DNA from: Helicobacter labacensis
GTDB lineage: Bacteria > Campylobacterota > Campylobacteria > Campylobacterales > Helicobacteraceae
Length of the DNA stretch: 64,000 bases
Direction of reading: 5' to 3'
Assembly: GCF_003660285.1 (NCBI RefSeq)
Contig: NZ_QXQQ01000001.1
Coordinates: 124,001 to 188,000, forward strand
Shown piece by piece: positions 17,461 through 25,819 of the stretch. How positions within the stretch are numbered: the stretch's first letter is position 1; the number at the start of each line of letters is the position of its first letter. The notes beneath the pieces were generated by a model. That model was not told where the DNA came from and did not search any database. It was given only the letters and a program-made list of their open reading frames with translations. Position numbers and translations under genes: made by a program.

Positions 17461-17556
17461 TTAAATTTCTTTCTGTGAAATAAAAGCGCATACGCGCGCT
17501 AAGAGGGGGGTTAGATTAATCTTTTCTTTGAGGGGGGGGGGAAATGAGATCAACAT
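17461..17556 (-). CDS. 31-residue leader ORF with a C10 tract
   Basis: ATG 17556 is preceded by AAAGGAG at the right spacing and by TAGAAT at 17576-17581. It reads MLISFPPPLKEK... for 31 codons and its TAA ends one base before the GTPase ATG, so coupled translation is likely. The PPP codons are a C10 tract (17532-17541). With C9 or C11 the frame stops within about 10-12 codons, well before the GTPase. The ORF could be a phase-variable translational switch rather than a functional peptide. Confidence 0.5.
   Translation of the reverse strand: MLISFPPPLKEKINLTPLLARVCAFISQKEI
17532..17541 (-). repeat. C10 homopolymer in the island leader
   Basis: Ten C on the coding strand inside the leader ORF. 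Length is in the range that slips frequently in Helicobacter contingency genes. Confidence 0.9.
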
Positions 17557-17575
17557 CGCAACTCCTTTGTGTGGC

Positions 17576-17581
17576 ATTCTA
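17576..17581 (-). promoter_or_regulatory. -10 box for the island operon
   Basis: TAGAAT on the minus strand in TGTTAGAATGCC, 20 bases before the leader ATG and 11 bases after the mutS2 stop. It would let the island be transcribed independently of mutS2. Confidence 0.45.
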
Positions 17582-17591
17582 ACACAATCCT

Positions 17592-19813
17592 CTAAAGTTT
17601 TACGATCTGTGCGCCTGAGCCACCCAAGTTATAGGGTGCGTCCTCAAAGGCGATCACCTTAGGGTGTTTTTTAAGCCACTCTCTTAGGGCTTGGCGTAAA
17701 ATCCCCTTGCCCTTGCCATGCACAATTAAGACCTCTTCAAAGCCGGCTAAAAGCGCGTTGGCTAAGAAGTCTTGGGCTTGCTGCAAGGCTTCTAACACCT
17801 CTAGGGCGCGCACATCTAAGCGCATGGAGGCTTGCGCTGTGGGCTTGCGCTCTAGCTTGACTTGGGGGGGGGCTTTTGGGGGGGGGTGGCTAAGGTGAGT
17901 TCTTGGGCATTAATTTTGATTTTTAAGCCATTGTCTAGAGCCACTAAACAAGTGTCTTTATTGAGGCTAATGATCGTGCCTAGCTGGTTTTTATAGCGCA
18001 CGCATGCCCCCTGAGTGAGCGCGGGGGGGGTGGAGGGGGAGGGGGATTTACAAGGCGCGATCAAAGCTGTTTTGATCGCTTGGATTTGCTGGTGGGCATG
18101 GCTTTTATTTTGGGTGCGCTCAAATTCCTTAAGCGCATCTTGCAAGCCTCTTAGGGCTTGCTGGTAGCTTTTCTCTAGCGCGCTTTGTTTGGCTTGCTGG
18201 GCTTGGGTTTGGGCTTTAATTTGTTCTAGTTGTGCTTGGACTTGTTGGTGATGGGTTTTTTTAGCCTCTTCAAGCTGGATGCGTTGCTCTCTTAGCTCTT
18301 GTTCTAGCGCGCTGGTGCGCTCAATCAAGGCGTTTAAATTCTCCTGCTCTGCCCCATACAGCGCGCGGGCTTGCTCAATGAGTTCTAAGGGCACACCATA
18401 ACGCAACGCGCTTTCAAAGGCGTAGCTCTTGCCAATGAGACCGGGGCTAAAGGTGTAGGTGGGGAGTTGGGCTTGGGGGTCAAAGTGCGCGGCTAGCAAC
18501 TGCACGGCGTGGTTTTTGGCTAAGAGCAAGGCTAAATGCTTGTGGTGGGTGGTAACCACGATCTTAGCCCCCTGTGCCATTAATTTTTCTAATAGCACCT
18601 TGTAAAGACAACTCGCCTCTGAGGCATCCGTGCCTAGCTCGATCTCATCCACGCCTAGCAAGAGGTTAGGCGTGCTTAGGGCGCGCTGGAAGTCTAGCAT
18701 GCGCCCAGCAAAGGTAGAGATGTCATTTTGGCTATTTTGGGGATCGTTGATAATGGCTTGGATATTTTCAATGTAGGGGATGGCTGAGGTAGAAGCATGG
18801 ATTTTAAGGGGCAAAAAATGTTTGGCTAGAAACACCGCGCTTAAAATGGATTTGAGCAACATCGTTTTACCCCCCGTATTGACCCCGGTAACCAGCAAGA
18901 GAGATCGATCAAAGCGCAAAGAAATGGGCTTGGGGTTGTTGAGATTGGGGTGTGCAAAGTGGCTTAAGGCAAAATCCCCCCTGTCATTGGGCTTGATAAA
19001 ACTCAAATTAGCACTTTTGGCAAATTGCACCCGTGCGATCAAGTGATCCAAATAGTCAAACTCGTGGTTGATAAAGCGCAAGAATAAAAAATGGGGGCGC
19101 AACAGTCCGCTCCAATGCGCACAAATGCGCGCTAGATTTTCCTCGATCTGGTTTTGCACCTCTTGGATTTTACGACTCAAATCGCGCGCTTCTAGGGGTT
19201 CAATGTAAAAATACCCCATGTGGGATCGCAAAATCACCTGCCCCTTGAGTGCCACACTAAAACCGGGCTTAACCAATAAGCTTTCTATGCCATTGACAAA
19301 ATGCACCTGCCGATCTACAAGATAGGGCTGTAGATTTGACTTGCTCAAAATCTGGTTAAAGAGTTTTCTTTGTTGGGCTTGTAAGCGCGCTAGACTCTCT
19401 AAGAGTGCATCTAAATCGGGGTAAAACCCGCTTTTAAGCGCAGGGGTGTCTTGCATGTGTGTGCTTAATTCTAGCAGGGTTTGGGGGAAGTGGATATTCT
19501 CTAGGTAGGCGTGTAAGTGTGGGTGTTGCTTGGGGTTAGCTAGGGCTTTGAGGTAGGCAAAATAGCGCGTGATCTGCACAAAGGCAAATAGGGTATCTAA
19601 ACGCCATATCCCCCCTTTTTTGAAAGCCTTGAGCGCGTCTTTAAGGCAGGTGAGTGCTGGGGGGGGAGTGCAATCTAGGTGTTCTAATTCTTGCAAATGC
19701 TCCCAAATGTTAGGGGGTGTGCGACTGAGGGCAAAGTCTTTAGGGCGGGCTAGAAACGCGTTAAAATGCTCGATAAAGCGTGTTAAATCTAATTGGGCAA
19801 TTAGGGCACTCAA
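17592..19813 (-). CDS. mutS2: MutS2, split in two frames at twin C9 tracts
   Basis: MutS2 suppresses recombination and in some bacteria acts on stalled ribosomes; it uses a MutS ATPase and a C-terminal Smr nuclease. The first frame (to 17852) has 653 codons with Walker A TGVNTGGKT near residue 300, Walker B LLLGVDEIELGTDASEAS and a long coiled coil. It ends out of frame just after two C9 tracts. The Smr part (LDVRALEVLEALQQ, HGKGKGILRQAL) is intact in the other frame at 17592-17825. One extra C in either tract would join them into about 740 residues, near the normal length. As sequenced, the product lacks the Smr domain. It follows a small membrane protein with a 4-base ATGA overlap. Confidence 0.88.
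17864..17886 (-). repeat. Twin C9 tracts in mutS2
   Basis: On the coding strand, C9 (17886-17878), AAAAG, C9 (17872-17864). They encode a proline run between the coiled coil and the Smr domain and sit exactly where the frame is lost. Confidence 0.95.
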
Positions 19814-20157
19814 GGGGTTTGTTTCTGGCAGGATTGTAAGTCTATTAAAGTGTCTTTCATGGGACCATTAGGTTTGCCCAAAAAGCTCAAGGTGCCGGTC
19901 ACTAAATTGAAGTTTTTATTATCCACGCTGATATGGTTTTGGCATACTAGGGTTTCTCCGCGCAAAAACGCGCGCTGTAAATCCACTTGGGCTTGGTTGG
20001 CGCGATCTTGTTTGTAGGTGTAAAAACCCACTAACCCTCCCAAGAGCAATAACACCCCCGCGCTGACAAGCTTTTGTTGCAAGCGCCATAAGCCAAAGTC
20101 CTTTAAGAGAATCCACAGCAAGATCAGCACTAAAATTAAGACGATCCACGCGCCCAT
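19810..20157 (-). CDS. Small membrane-anchored protein (H. pylori HP0622-like by position)
   Basis: 115 residues. ATG 20157 overlaps the murC stop (TAATG), and the start gives [20 protein letters not shown], a membrane helix, then a second hydrophobic stretch (LVSAGVLLLLGGLVGFYTY), then a soluble tail with CQNHISVDNKNFNLVTG. A longer in-frame start inside murC is rejected because the extension is not hydrophobic. It lies between murC and mutS2 with overlapping ends. Function unknown. Confidence 0.75.
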   Translation of the reverse strand: MGAWIVLILVLILLWILLKDFGLWRLQQKLVSAGVLLLLGGLVGFYTYKQDRANQAQVDLQRAFLRGETLVCQNHISVDNKNFNLVTGTLSFLGKPNGPMKDTLIDLQSCQKQTP

Positions 20158-21491
20158 TAAACCTCCCCTCTTAGCTGGGTGGTGATGTCTCCCGCGCCAA
20201 AGCCCACCACCAACCCGCGTTGCAAGGTGCGAATCTTGACCTCTTGCACGAAGAGCTCTAAACCTTGTGGCGTGCGCCACACGCGATCGATAAAGGTGGG
20301 TTGTAGATGCTCAAAAAGCGTGTGCATGTCAATGTCTTGATGGGGTTCACCCGCTTTATAAACGGGCAAAATATAGAGTTCTTGGATAATGGGGTGCTCA
20401 AAACAACGCTGGAAAGCTTGCAAATTGTCCAATAATCTTGAATACTTATGGGGTTGCCAAATGATGGTGCTAGAAGACACGCCCTTTAGCTGGGCGTAGG
20501 TTTGCAGGGCTTGCAAGGTGGCGCAAATCTCTGTAGGGTGGTGGGCATAATCGTCAATCACAACCAACGCGTCTTTTTGCAAAATATCAAAGCGTTTTTT
20601 AATGCCCTTGAATTGGGCTAAATTAGCCCGCAAGGTTTCTAGGGGCAATTCGTCCAAAGCAGCCAAGATCGCTAGCGCGGCATTGCTAGCCGTGTGCGCA
20701 CCCAGCCCCCAAACTTCAAAAAAGCCGTAATCTCTCAATTTAAAACGCGTGTAGGGTTCTTCCCCCCTTAAAAAGTAAGATACTTGGCTGATGTCTTTTT
20801 GCGGGTTTAAACGCTGTGCCTCTATCTCTAAACCCTGTAAGAAGGGATCTTGGGTGTTGATAACGCGTTTTTGCCCCATTGTTAAAAAATCTCTATAGGC
20901 TTGATAAAAGGCATCTAAATTGTAGTCATAGCCCTCTAAATGCTCCACCTCAGCGTTGGTAACAATGGAACAATAGGGATTGGAATGCAAGAAACTTTGA
21001 TCGGATTCATCGGCTTCAAAGACAAGGCTAGGGCTATTGCTTTCGCGCACATTCGAGCCAAAATCCTTGCTGGTCGCCCCGATGATCGCCCCAAAGTGGG
21101 GCAATAACGCGCTGAGCATCGCGCTGGTGCTACTCTTGCCATGCGCCCCACACACGCTAAACACCCGCTTATCCCCTAGAATGTATTCTAACGCCCGCTT
21201 GCGTGAGAGAATCACGCAATTTTTCTCCATCGCCGCGACAATTTCTACATTGTCCACCTTGATGATCGCAGAGTGGATCACCACTTCTTGATCGCTAAGC
21301 GCGCTAGGATCATGGGGGATGGTGATGGGAATGCCCAAGCGTTGCAAATAGTCCGTGATAGGGCTTTGCACTAAGTCTGAACCGCTCACCTGCGCGCCTT
21401 GGGCTTTAAGGTATTTGGCTAGTCCTGAAATGCCAATCCCCCCAATGCCAATGAAGTGAATCTTATAGGTGTGGATGGGGCGATCTAGCAT
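20157..21491 (-). CDS. murC: UDP-N-acetylmuramate--L-alanine ligase
   Basis: Adds L-Ala to UDP-MurNAc, the first amino acid of the peptidoglycan stem, in the cytoplasm. 444 residues. [16 protein letters not shown] is at the N-terminus, the ATP loop [15 protein letters not shown] near residue 115, [11 protein letters not shown] near 160 and [17 protein letters not shown] near 300. It overlaps the aminotransferase by 7 bases and the next gene by the TAATG junction. Confidence 0.95.
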   Translation of the reverse strand: MLDRPIHTYKIHFIGIGGIGISGLAKYLKAQGAQVSGSDLVQSPITDYLQRLGIPITIPHDPSALSDQEVVIHSAIIKVDNVEIVAAMEKNCVILSRKRALEYILGDKRVFSVCGAHGKSSTSAMLSALLPHFGAIIGATSKDFGSNVRESNSPSLVFEADESDQSFLHSNPYCSIVTNAEVEHLEGYDYNLDAFYQAYRDFLTMGQKRVINTQDPFLQGLEIEAQRLNPQKDISQVSYFLRGEEPYTRFKLRDYGFFEVWGLGAHTASNAALAILAALDELPLETLRANLAQFKGIKKRFDILQKDALVVIDDYAHHPTEICATLQALQTYAQLKGVSSSTIIWQPHKYSRLLDNLQAFQRCFEHPIIQELYILPVYKAGEPHQDIDMHTLFEHLQPTFIDRVWRTPQGLELFVQEVKIRTLQRGLVVGFGAGDITTQLRGEV

Positions 21492-22615
21492 GCCACACTC
21501 TTTAGATAAGTTTGGTGGGTGGCTTTGAGCGTTTTTAAGATGTCCTGCATAGCCTCATAGACTAAAGCCACGCGCACAAAATGCTGGGTGTGGGGGCTAT
21601 TCAAAGGGCTTAAAAAATCCCCGGGTAAGACTTTAATCCCGGTGTGGGTGTAGAGATAACGCGCAAACTCCTGTCCTTTGTGCACCTCCCACCACACATA
21701 AAAGCTCGTGGGCGCGACATGCACATCTAGAATCTCTTGAGCTAGTGCTAAATTCGTGGCGTAGAGCTGGCGAATCGCCTCTTGGGCTTTGAAATCTAGC
21801 CACCCTACCGCGCTGGCATGTTGTAAGGGCAGGGGGATCGCACACCCGCTATAACTCCTAAAAACTTGGTAAGCCTGCAAGACTTGAGAATCCCCAGCGA
21901 TGTAACCGCTCCTAAGCCCGGGTGCGCTCAAGGTTTTAGACAAAGAATTGATGGCAAGCACATTTTTAAAATTCTGGTTGCCCGCTTGTAAACAGGCTTG
22001 CAAGATAGAGGGGGGGGGGGTGGCGCTGTAAATATTGCTGTAACACTCATCATTGACAAGCATGAAATTGTGATCCAGCGCTCTTTTCACCCAATTTGTC
22101 AATTCCTCTAAACTCAAGGCGCGCCCTGTGGGATTATTAGGGGAGTTTAAGATCACTAGATGGGGGCGAGATTTGGGGTCTAATTGGGGTGTGAAGTGGT
22201 TAGCAGGATTTAGGGGCATGAAGAGAATCTGGGCTTTAGCCACCTGCGCGCTACCTAAATAGACTTGATAGAGGGGATCGGGTAGGGCGATGCTAGGCTG
22301 GGCTTTGCCATGTAGGTAGAAAATAGGAAAACTAAAGAGGGCTTCTTTAGAACCTAGGGTGGGTAGAATCTGCGCGGGAGTTAAGCGCACCCCAAAACGC
22401 TTGGAGACAAAGTCTATTTGGGCTTGTTTTAAAAAAGCCTCTCCCCCACTTTTAGGGTAAAAACGCAAGGTGGAAGTGTGCTCCTTGAGGGCGTTTTGGG
22501 TAGCAAGGGGGGTGGGAAATTGGGGTTCGCCAATGCTAAGATCGATGCTAGCAAAGGGGGGGTTAATGCCCTGTAATAGCGCGCTCAAGCGTTCAAAGGG
22601 ATAGGGCGCAAACAT
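21485..22615 (-). CDS. dapC: Fold-type I aminotransferase, likely succinyldiaminopimelate aminotransferase
   Basis: PLP enzyme of 376 residues, by position the aminotransferase upstream of murC in H. pylori, proposed to act in diaminopimelate/lysine synthesis. [17 protein letters not shown] and the PLP-lysine block [19 protein letters not shown] are present. A C11 tract encodes the prolines of [10 protein letters not shown], upstream of that lysine; the frame is intact as sequenced. RBS AAAGG lies 7 bases upstream. Clustering with murC supports a cell-wall role; the substrate is inferred. Confidence 0.78.
   Translation of the reverse strand: MFAPYPFERLSALLQGINPPFASIDLSIGEPQFPTPLATQNALKEHTSTLRFYPKSGGEAFLKQAQIDFVSKRFGVRLTPAQILPTLGSKEALFSFPIFYLHGKAQPSIALPDPLYQVYLGSAQVAKAQILFMPLNPANHFTPQLDPKSRPHLVILNSPNNPTGRALSLEELTNWVKRALDHNFMLVNDECYSNIYSATPPPSILQACLQAGNQNFKNVLAINSLSKTLSAPGLRSGYIAGDSQVLQAYQVFRSYSGCAIPLPLQHASAVGWLDFKAQEAIRQLYATNLALAQEILDVHVAPTSFYVWWEVHKGQEFARYLYTHTGIKVLPGDFLSPLNSPHTQHFVRVALVYEAMQDILKTLKATHQTYLKSVAC
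22010..22020 (-). repeat. C11 tract inside the dapC-like gene
   Basis: Eleven C on the coding strand, between codons for YSAT and SIL. A change by one base would truncate the protein before the PLP lysine. Confidence 0.95.
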
Positions 22616-22625
22616 ACAAATCCTT

Positions 22626-22796
22626 TTAAGGGGTGTTTTCTTGGATCATGTGGTTAGAGTTAGGCATTTGGGCTTTGGGGTAGGGAGAGGGTTTGGCTTT
22701 GTAAAAGGGTGCGGCTTTGTAACCACAACCCAGACACAAACATGCTAAAATGCCAATATGAAACACTCTTGCGATGTGCTTAAATCTGTTTTGCAA
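22626..22796 (-). CDS. Small LptM-like lipoprotein
   Basis: A 56-residue ORF ending 10 bases before the dapC-like start. From a TTG at 22796 it reads a basic start, a hydrophobic stretch (VFHIGILACLCLG), then lipobox cysteine GCGYKAAPFYK and a Pro/Lys-rich tail. The GCGxKxxxFY motif resembles the LptM/YifL family of tiny lipoproteins that act with the LptD/E LPS exporter in E. coli and are also encoded beside a DAP-pathway gene there. The start is uncertain; a GTG at 22766 is an alternative with a poorer n-region. With the TTG start it overlaps the divergent DUF721 gene by 39 bases. Confidence 0.62.
   Translation of the reverse strand: MQNRFKHIARVFHIGILACLCLGCGYKAAPFYKAKPSPYPKAQMPNSNHMIQENTP
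22746..22751 (+). promoter_or_regulatory. -10 box of the DUF721 gene
   Basis: TAAAAT in GCTAAAATGCC only 6 bases before the ATG at 22758, so a transcript would start at or next to the start codon. Confidence 0.4.
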
Positions 22797-23204
22797 AACA
22801 ATCCCTCATTAAAACCCTTGGAAATGCGCCTCAAGCTCCACCAATTAAAGCGCTTTTTACCTCTCAGCATTCGAGAATCTCTATCCAGCATTATAATCAA
22901 AAACTCTAAACTCTTGCTTGTTTTTAGCCACCCTAGCGCGCACACCTATTTTTGCAAACATGCGCAAGAATTTAGCCAGACTCTGCTAAGAGAGGTGAAA
23001 CATTTGGGCTTAGAAATCCCGCCCCAGCTCACCATTAGAGCCTATGTTTCCCCAACAGCTAGAGCCAGATTTAAGCCTAAGCCCCCCAAACTCTACTATC
23101 TAGAGTGCGCCAAGGGGACTTTTGACAACCATGCTCAAGACCCCCAACTCAGAGCCATCTTTGAGCGTATCCGTGCGTGTATCCAAGCCCATGCAAATTC
23201 TTGA
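22758..23204 (+). CDS. DUF721/DciA-like protein
   Basis: 148 residues resembling DUF721, the family that includes DciA, a DnaB-helicase loading partner. A helical N-terminus (VLKSVLQNNPSLKPLEMRLK) is followed by LLLVFSHPSAHTYFCKHAQEF, like the hydrophobic beta-rich middle of the family, and a basic Pro-rich linker. No strong RBS. Its end overlaps uvrC by 14 bases. DciA activity is not shown. Confidence 0.6.
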   Translation: MKHSCDVLKSVLQNNPSLKPLEMRLKLHQLKRFLPLSIRESLSSIIIKNSKLLLVFSHPSAHTYFCKHAQEFSQTLLREVKHLGLEIPPQLTIRAYVSPTARARFKPKPPKLYYLECAKGTFDNHAQDPQLRAIFERIRACIQAHANS

Positions 23205-24432
23205 AAATTTGCCTGAGAGTTGCGGGGTTTACCTCTATTTGGATCGCGCAAGCCAAATCCTCTACATCGGCAAGGCAAAGAATCTCAAAAAGCGCGTTCT
23301 GAGTTATTTTCGCATGCAGGCAGGGCGCGCCACCCCCAACCCCAAGAACAGCGCGCGCGTGCGCGATATGGTTACCAAGATCGCTTCCATTGAATGGCAA
23401 ATAACTTCTAGCGAACACGAAGCCTTGCTTTTAGAGGATCGCTTGATCAAGCAACACCAACCCCGCTACAATATCTTACTCAAGGACGCAAAAACTTACC
23501 CCTATATCTGTTTGGACATGGCTTTGCCCTACCCGATCTTGCACCTGCAACGCCAGCCCAAAGAACACCTACGCTGTTTTGGACCCTTTAGCTGTGGGGC
23601 TAAAGAGATTTTAGAAAGTGTACTAGAGAGAATCCCTCTAGCCCAAAGCCTCTCTTGTGTGCGCGCCAAACGCGCCTGTGTCTTTTACCAACTCCAACGC
23701 TGCAAAGCCCCCTGCGAACACAAAATCAGCCCTCAAGATTACGCGCGTCTGGTGCAAGAAGCCCTAAATCTTTTAGAAAATTTGCCCTTATTGGGCGCGT
23801 TGCTCAAAGAGCGTATGCGCGTTTTAGCCCAACAGGAACGCTTTGAAGAGGCAGCACTCTATCGCGATCGCCTAGCCAAAATCCAAGAACTCTTGGAGCG
23901 CTTGCAAGACTCCACCCCCATGCGCGCCTTGCAAACTCTCTTGGGTTTGGATGCGCCTTTAGAGCGCGTTGAAATCTTTGATGTGAGCCACCACGCCCAA
24001 AGCCATTGCGTGGGTGCGATGGTGGTCTTTGAGGGGGGTAAGTGGCTTAAAAGCGCGTATCGACGCTATATTCTTAGTGCTAAGGACGAATACGCCCAGA
24101 TGCAAGAACTCTTACAAAGGCGCGCCAAACGGCTTAATCGCCCTGCGGATCTGTGGCTACTAGATGGGGGCAGAGCCCAAGTGCGCCTAGCCCAAGAGAT
24201 TTTAGCGCGCGCACAGGTGTCCATTAGCGTGCTAGGGATCGCTAAAGCCAAAAGCGCGGGGAGAACACGGCGATCCATGGGCGATGTACCCGATGTGCTT
24301 TACACTGTGGATCGCACCTTGCGCTTAAAAGCCAATGATCCCTGTTTACAATGCGTGCAACGCTTGCGCGATGAGGCGCACCGCTACGCCCTAGCTTTCC
24401 ACCGCCACAGAACACTAGCCCAAATTGTGTAA
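23191..24432 (+). CDS. uvrC: UvrABC excinuclease subunit C, shortened form
   Basis: Makes the two incisions in nucleotide excision repair. 413 residues from ATG 23191 ([18 protein letters not shown]), chosen because it aligns with the family start; an ORF start at 23122 lies deep in the previous gene. The GIY-YIG domain ([19 protein letters not shown]) is at 10-95, the UVR helix [11 protein letters not shown] near 215, and the RNase-H-like domain with DVSHH, DGGRAQ and [13 protein letters not shown] near 265-405. All catalytic-type residues seem present. The stretch between UVR and RNase H is much shorter than I remember for H. pylori (594 residues) and the C-terminal helix-hairpin-helix pair is absent; nikR follows directly. 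Confidence 0.88.
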   Translation: MQILENLPESCGVYLYLDRASQILYIGKAKNLKKRVLSYFRMQAGRATPNPKNSARVRDMVTKIASIEWQITSSEHEALLLEDRLIKQHQPRYNILLKDAKTYPYICLDMALPYPILHLQRQPKEHLRCFGPFSCGAKEILESVLERIPLAQSLSCVRAKRACVFYQLQRCKAPCEHKISPQDYARLVQEALNLLENLPLLGALLKERMRVLAQQERFEEAALYRDRLAKIQELLERLQDSTPMRALQTLLGLDAPLERVEIFDVSHHAQSHCVGAMVVFEGGKWLKSAYRRYILSAKDEYAQMQELLQRRAKRLNRPADLWLLDGGRAQVRLAQEILARAQVSISVLGIAKAKSAGRTRRSMGDVPDVLYTVDRTLRLKANDPCLQCVQRLRDEAHRYALAFHRHRTLAQIV

Positions 24433-24447
24433 TAAGCCAAATTTGGT

Positions 24448-24453
24448 TAGAAT
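24448..24453 (+). promoter_or_regulatory. -10 box of nikR
   Basis: TAGAAT 29 bases before the nikR ATG, in GGTTAGAATCGCG. Consistent with a sigma-80 promoter separate from uvrC. Confidence 0.45.
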
Positions 24454-24482
24454 CGCGAAATTTTTCCATCATAGGGGTAATC

Positions 24483-24935
24483 ATGGAGCATAAGGACGAT
24501 TCGATCATCAGGTTTTCTGTGTCATTGCAACAGAATTTGCTAGACGAATTAGACAACCGCATCATCAAAAATGGCTATTCTTCTCGATCGGAGTTGGTGC
24601 GCGATATGATCCGCGAGAAATTAGTGGAGGACAATTGGTCCAATGAAGAGAATTTAGAACATACCAAAGATGGGCTGACCGTGGCGGTGCTGGTGATTAT
24701 CTACGATCACCACCAACGCGAACTCAACCAAAAGATCATCGACATCCAACATGAAAGCCACATTAGTATCATGTGCACCACCCATGTGCACCTCAACCCC
24801 AACAACTGCCTAGAAACCATCATTTTGAAGGGCAAACCCTCTGAGATCATGCATTTACACCTAGAGATCGGGGGGCTCAAGGGCGTGAAATTCTCCAAAC
24901 TCACCAAGGCTTCTAGTTTTGGACAAAACACCTAG
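24483..24935 (+). CDS. nikR: Nickel-responsive regulator NikR
   Basis: Ribbon-helix-helix repressor/activator controlling nickel uptake and urease genes. 150 residues. The RHH DNA-binding part is [20 protein letters not shown] through [14 protein letters not shown] (residues 8-50). The ACT-like nickel domain has [31 protein letters not shown]: the His/His/Cys nickel ligands are visible. AGGGGTAATC precedes the ATG. The stop overlaps nadD. Confidence 0.95.
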   Translation: MEHKDDSIIRFSVSLQQNLLDELDNRIIKNGYSSRSELVRDMIREKLVEDNWSNEENLEHTKDGLTVAVLVIIYDHHQRELNQKIIDIQHESHISIMCTTHVHLNPNNCLETIILKGKPSEIMHLHLEIGGLKGVKFSKLTKASSFGQNT

Positions 24936-25506
24936 AGTCGCCCTATATGGGGGAAGTTTTGATCCCCCCCACATCGCCCATTTAGCCGTGATCTACCAAG
25001 CCCTAGAGAGCCTACCCATCGATGCCCTCATTGTCCTAGTGGCTTACCAAAACCCTTTCAAGGGCGCGCCCTGTTTTAGCGCGTCCCAGCGCTATGCGTG
25101 GATGCAAAGTCTTTTAAAGGGGCTAGCTAGAGTGCAGGTGAGCGATTTTGAAATCCTTGCCAAGCGCCCCGTGCCTAGTGTAGAGAGCGTGTTGCATTTC
25201 TACCATAGTCTAAAACCTAGCAAGTTTTACTTCATTGTGGGCGCAGACAATATGGTGCATTTGCCCCAATGGGAGGGCTACGCCCTTATGCGCGCGCTGG
25301 TGGAATTTGTGGTAGTGCAAAGACAGGGTTATAGCCCAACCCCCCCCCACCCTTGTATCTACATGCCCTTGCCCCAGATCACCCACCGTATTTCCTCTAG
25401 CCAAATTAGATCACTATTAGCCCAACACCAAATCCCCCCCCACCTTCCCCCCACTCTGCAAATGGGGGTGGTAGAGAGTTTTAAGGAAGCCCATGCCCGA
25501 TCCTAG
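24919..25506 (+). CDS. nadD: Nicotinate-nucleotide adenylyltransferase
   Basis: Converts nicotinate mononucleotide to deamido-NAD. 195 residues, TTG start at 24919 within the nikR end. Nucleotidyltransferase motif [13 protein letters not shown] at residues 10-22 and the [11 protein letters not shown] motif near residue 157 are present. A C9 run (25340-25348) encodes PTPPHP ahead of that motif; the frame is intact. It overlaps nikR by 17 bases and rsfS by 14. Confidence 0.9.
   Translation: MDKTPRVALYGGSFDPPHIAHLAVIYQALESLPIDALIVLVAYQNPFKGAPCFSASQRYAWMQSLLKGLARVQVSDFEILAKRPVPSVESVLHFYHSLKPSKFYFIVGADNMVHLPQWEGYALMRALVEFVVVQRQGYSPTPPHPCIYMPLPQITHRISSSQIRSLLAQHQIPPHLPPTLQMGVVESFKEAHARS
25340..25348 (+). 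repeat. C9 tract in nadD
   Basis: Nine C inside the nadD frame. A shift would remove the ISSSQIR nucleotide-binding end of the enzyme. Confidence 0.9.
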
Positions 25507-25819
25507 AATCGCCCGTATCGTAGAATTGCTAGAAGATAAAAAAGCCCTAGACATCGTGGTTTTTGATTTGAGTAGCCAAGACTATGTTACCCAAAAGGTC
25601 GTCATCGCCACAGCGCTAGCGGGCAAGCACGCTCTAGCTCTTTTGGATCATCTTAAAACCACTCTCAAGCCTTTGGGTGAACAATTTTATGCTATTGATG
25701 CGCATAATGAAGAGTGGATCGTCATAGACTTGGGGGACATGATGGTGCATTTATTCACCCAAGAAATCCGCGTGCGTTTCGATTTGGAAGGCTTTTTACG
25801 CACTTATAAAAACCCCTAA
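25493..25819 (+). CDS. rsfS: Ribosomal silencing factor
   Basis: Binds ribosomal protein uL14 and blocks subunit joining during starvation. 108 residues with the core ALDIVVFDLSSQDYVTQKVV and EEWIVIDLGDMMVHLFTQEIR. It starts inside the nadD end and its stop overlaps the miaA ATG (TAATG). Confidence 0.92.
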   Translation: MPDPRIARIVELLEDKKALDIVVFDLSSQDYVTQKVVIATALAGKHALALLDHLKTTLKPLGEQFYAIDAHNEEWIVIDLGDMMVHLFTQEIRVRFDLEGFLRTYKNP

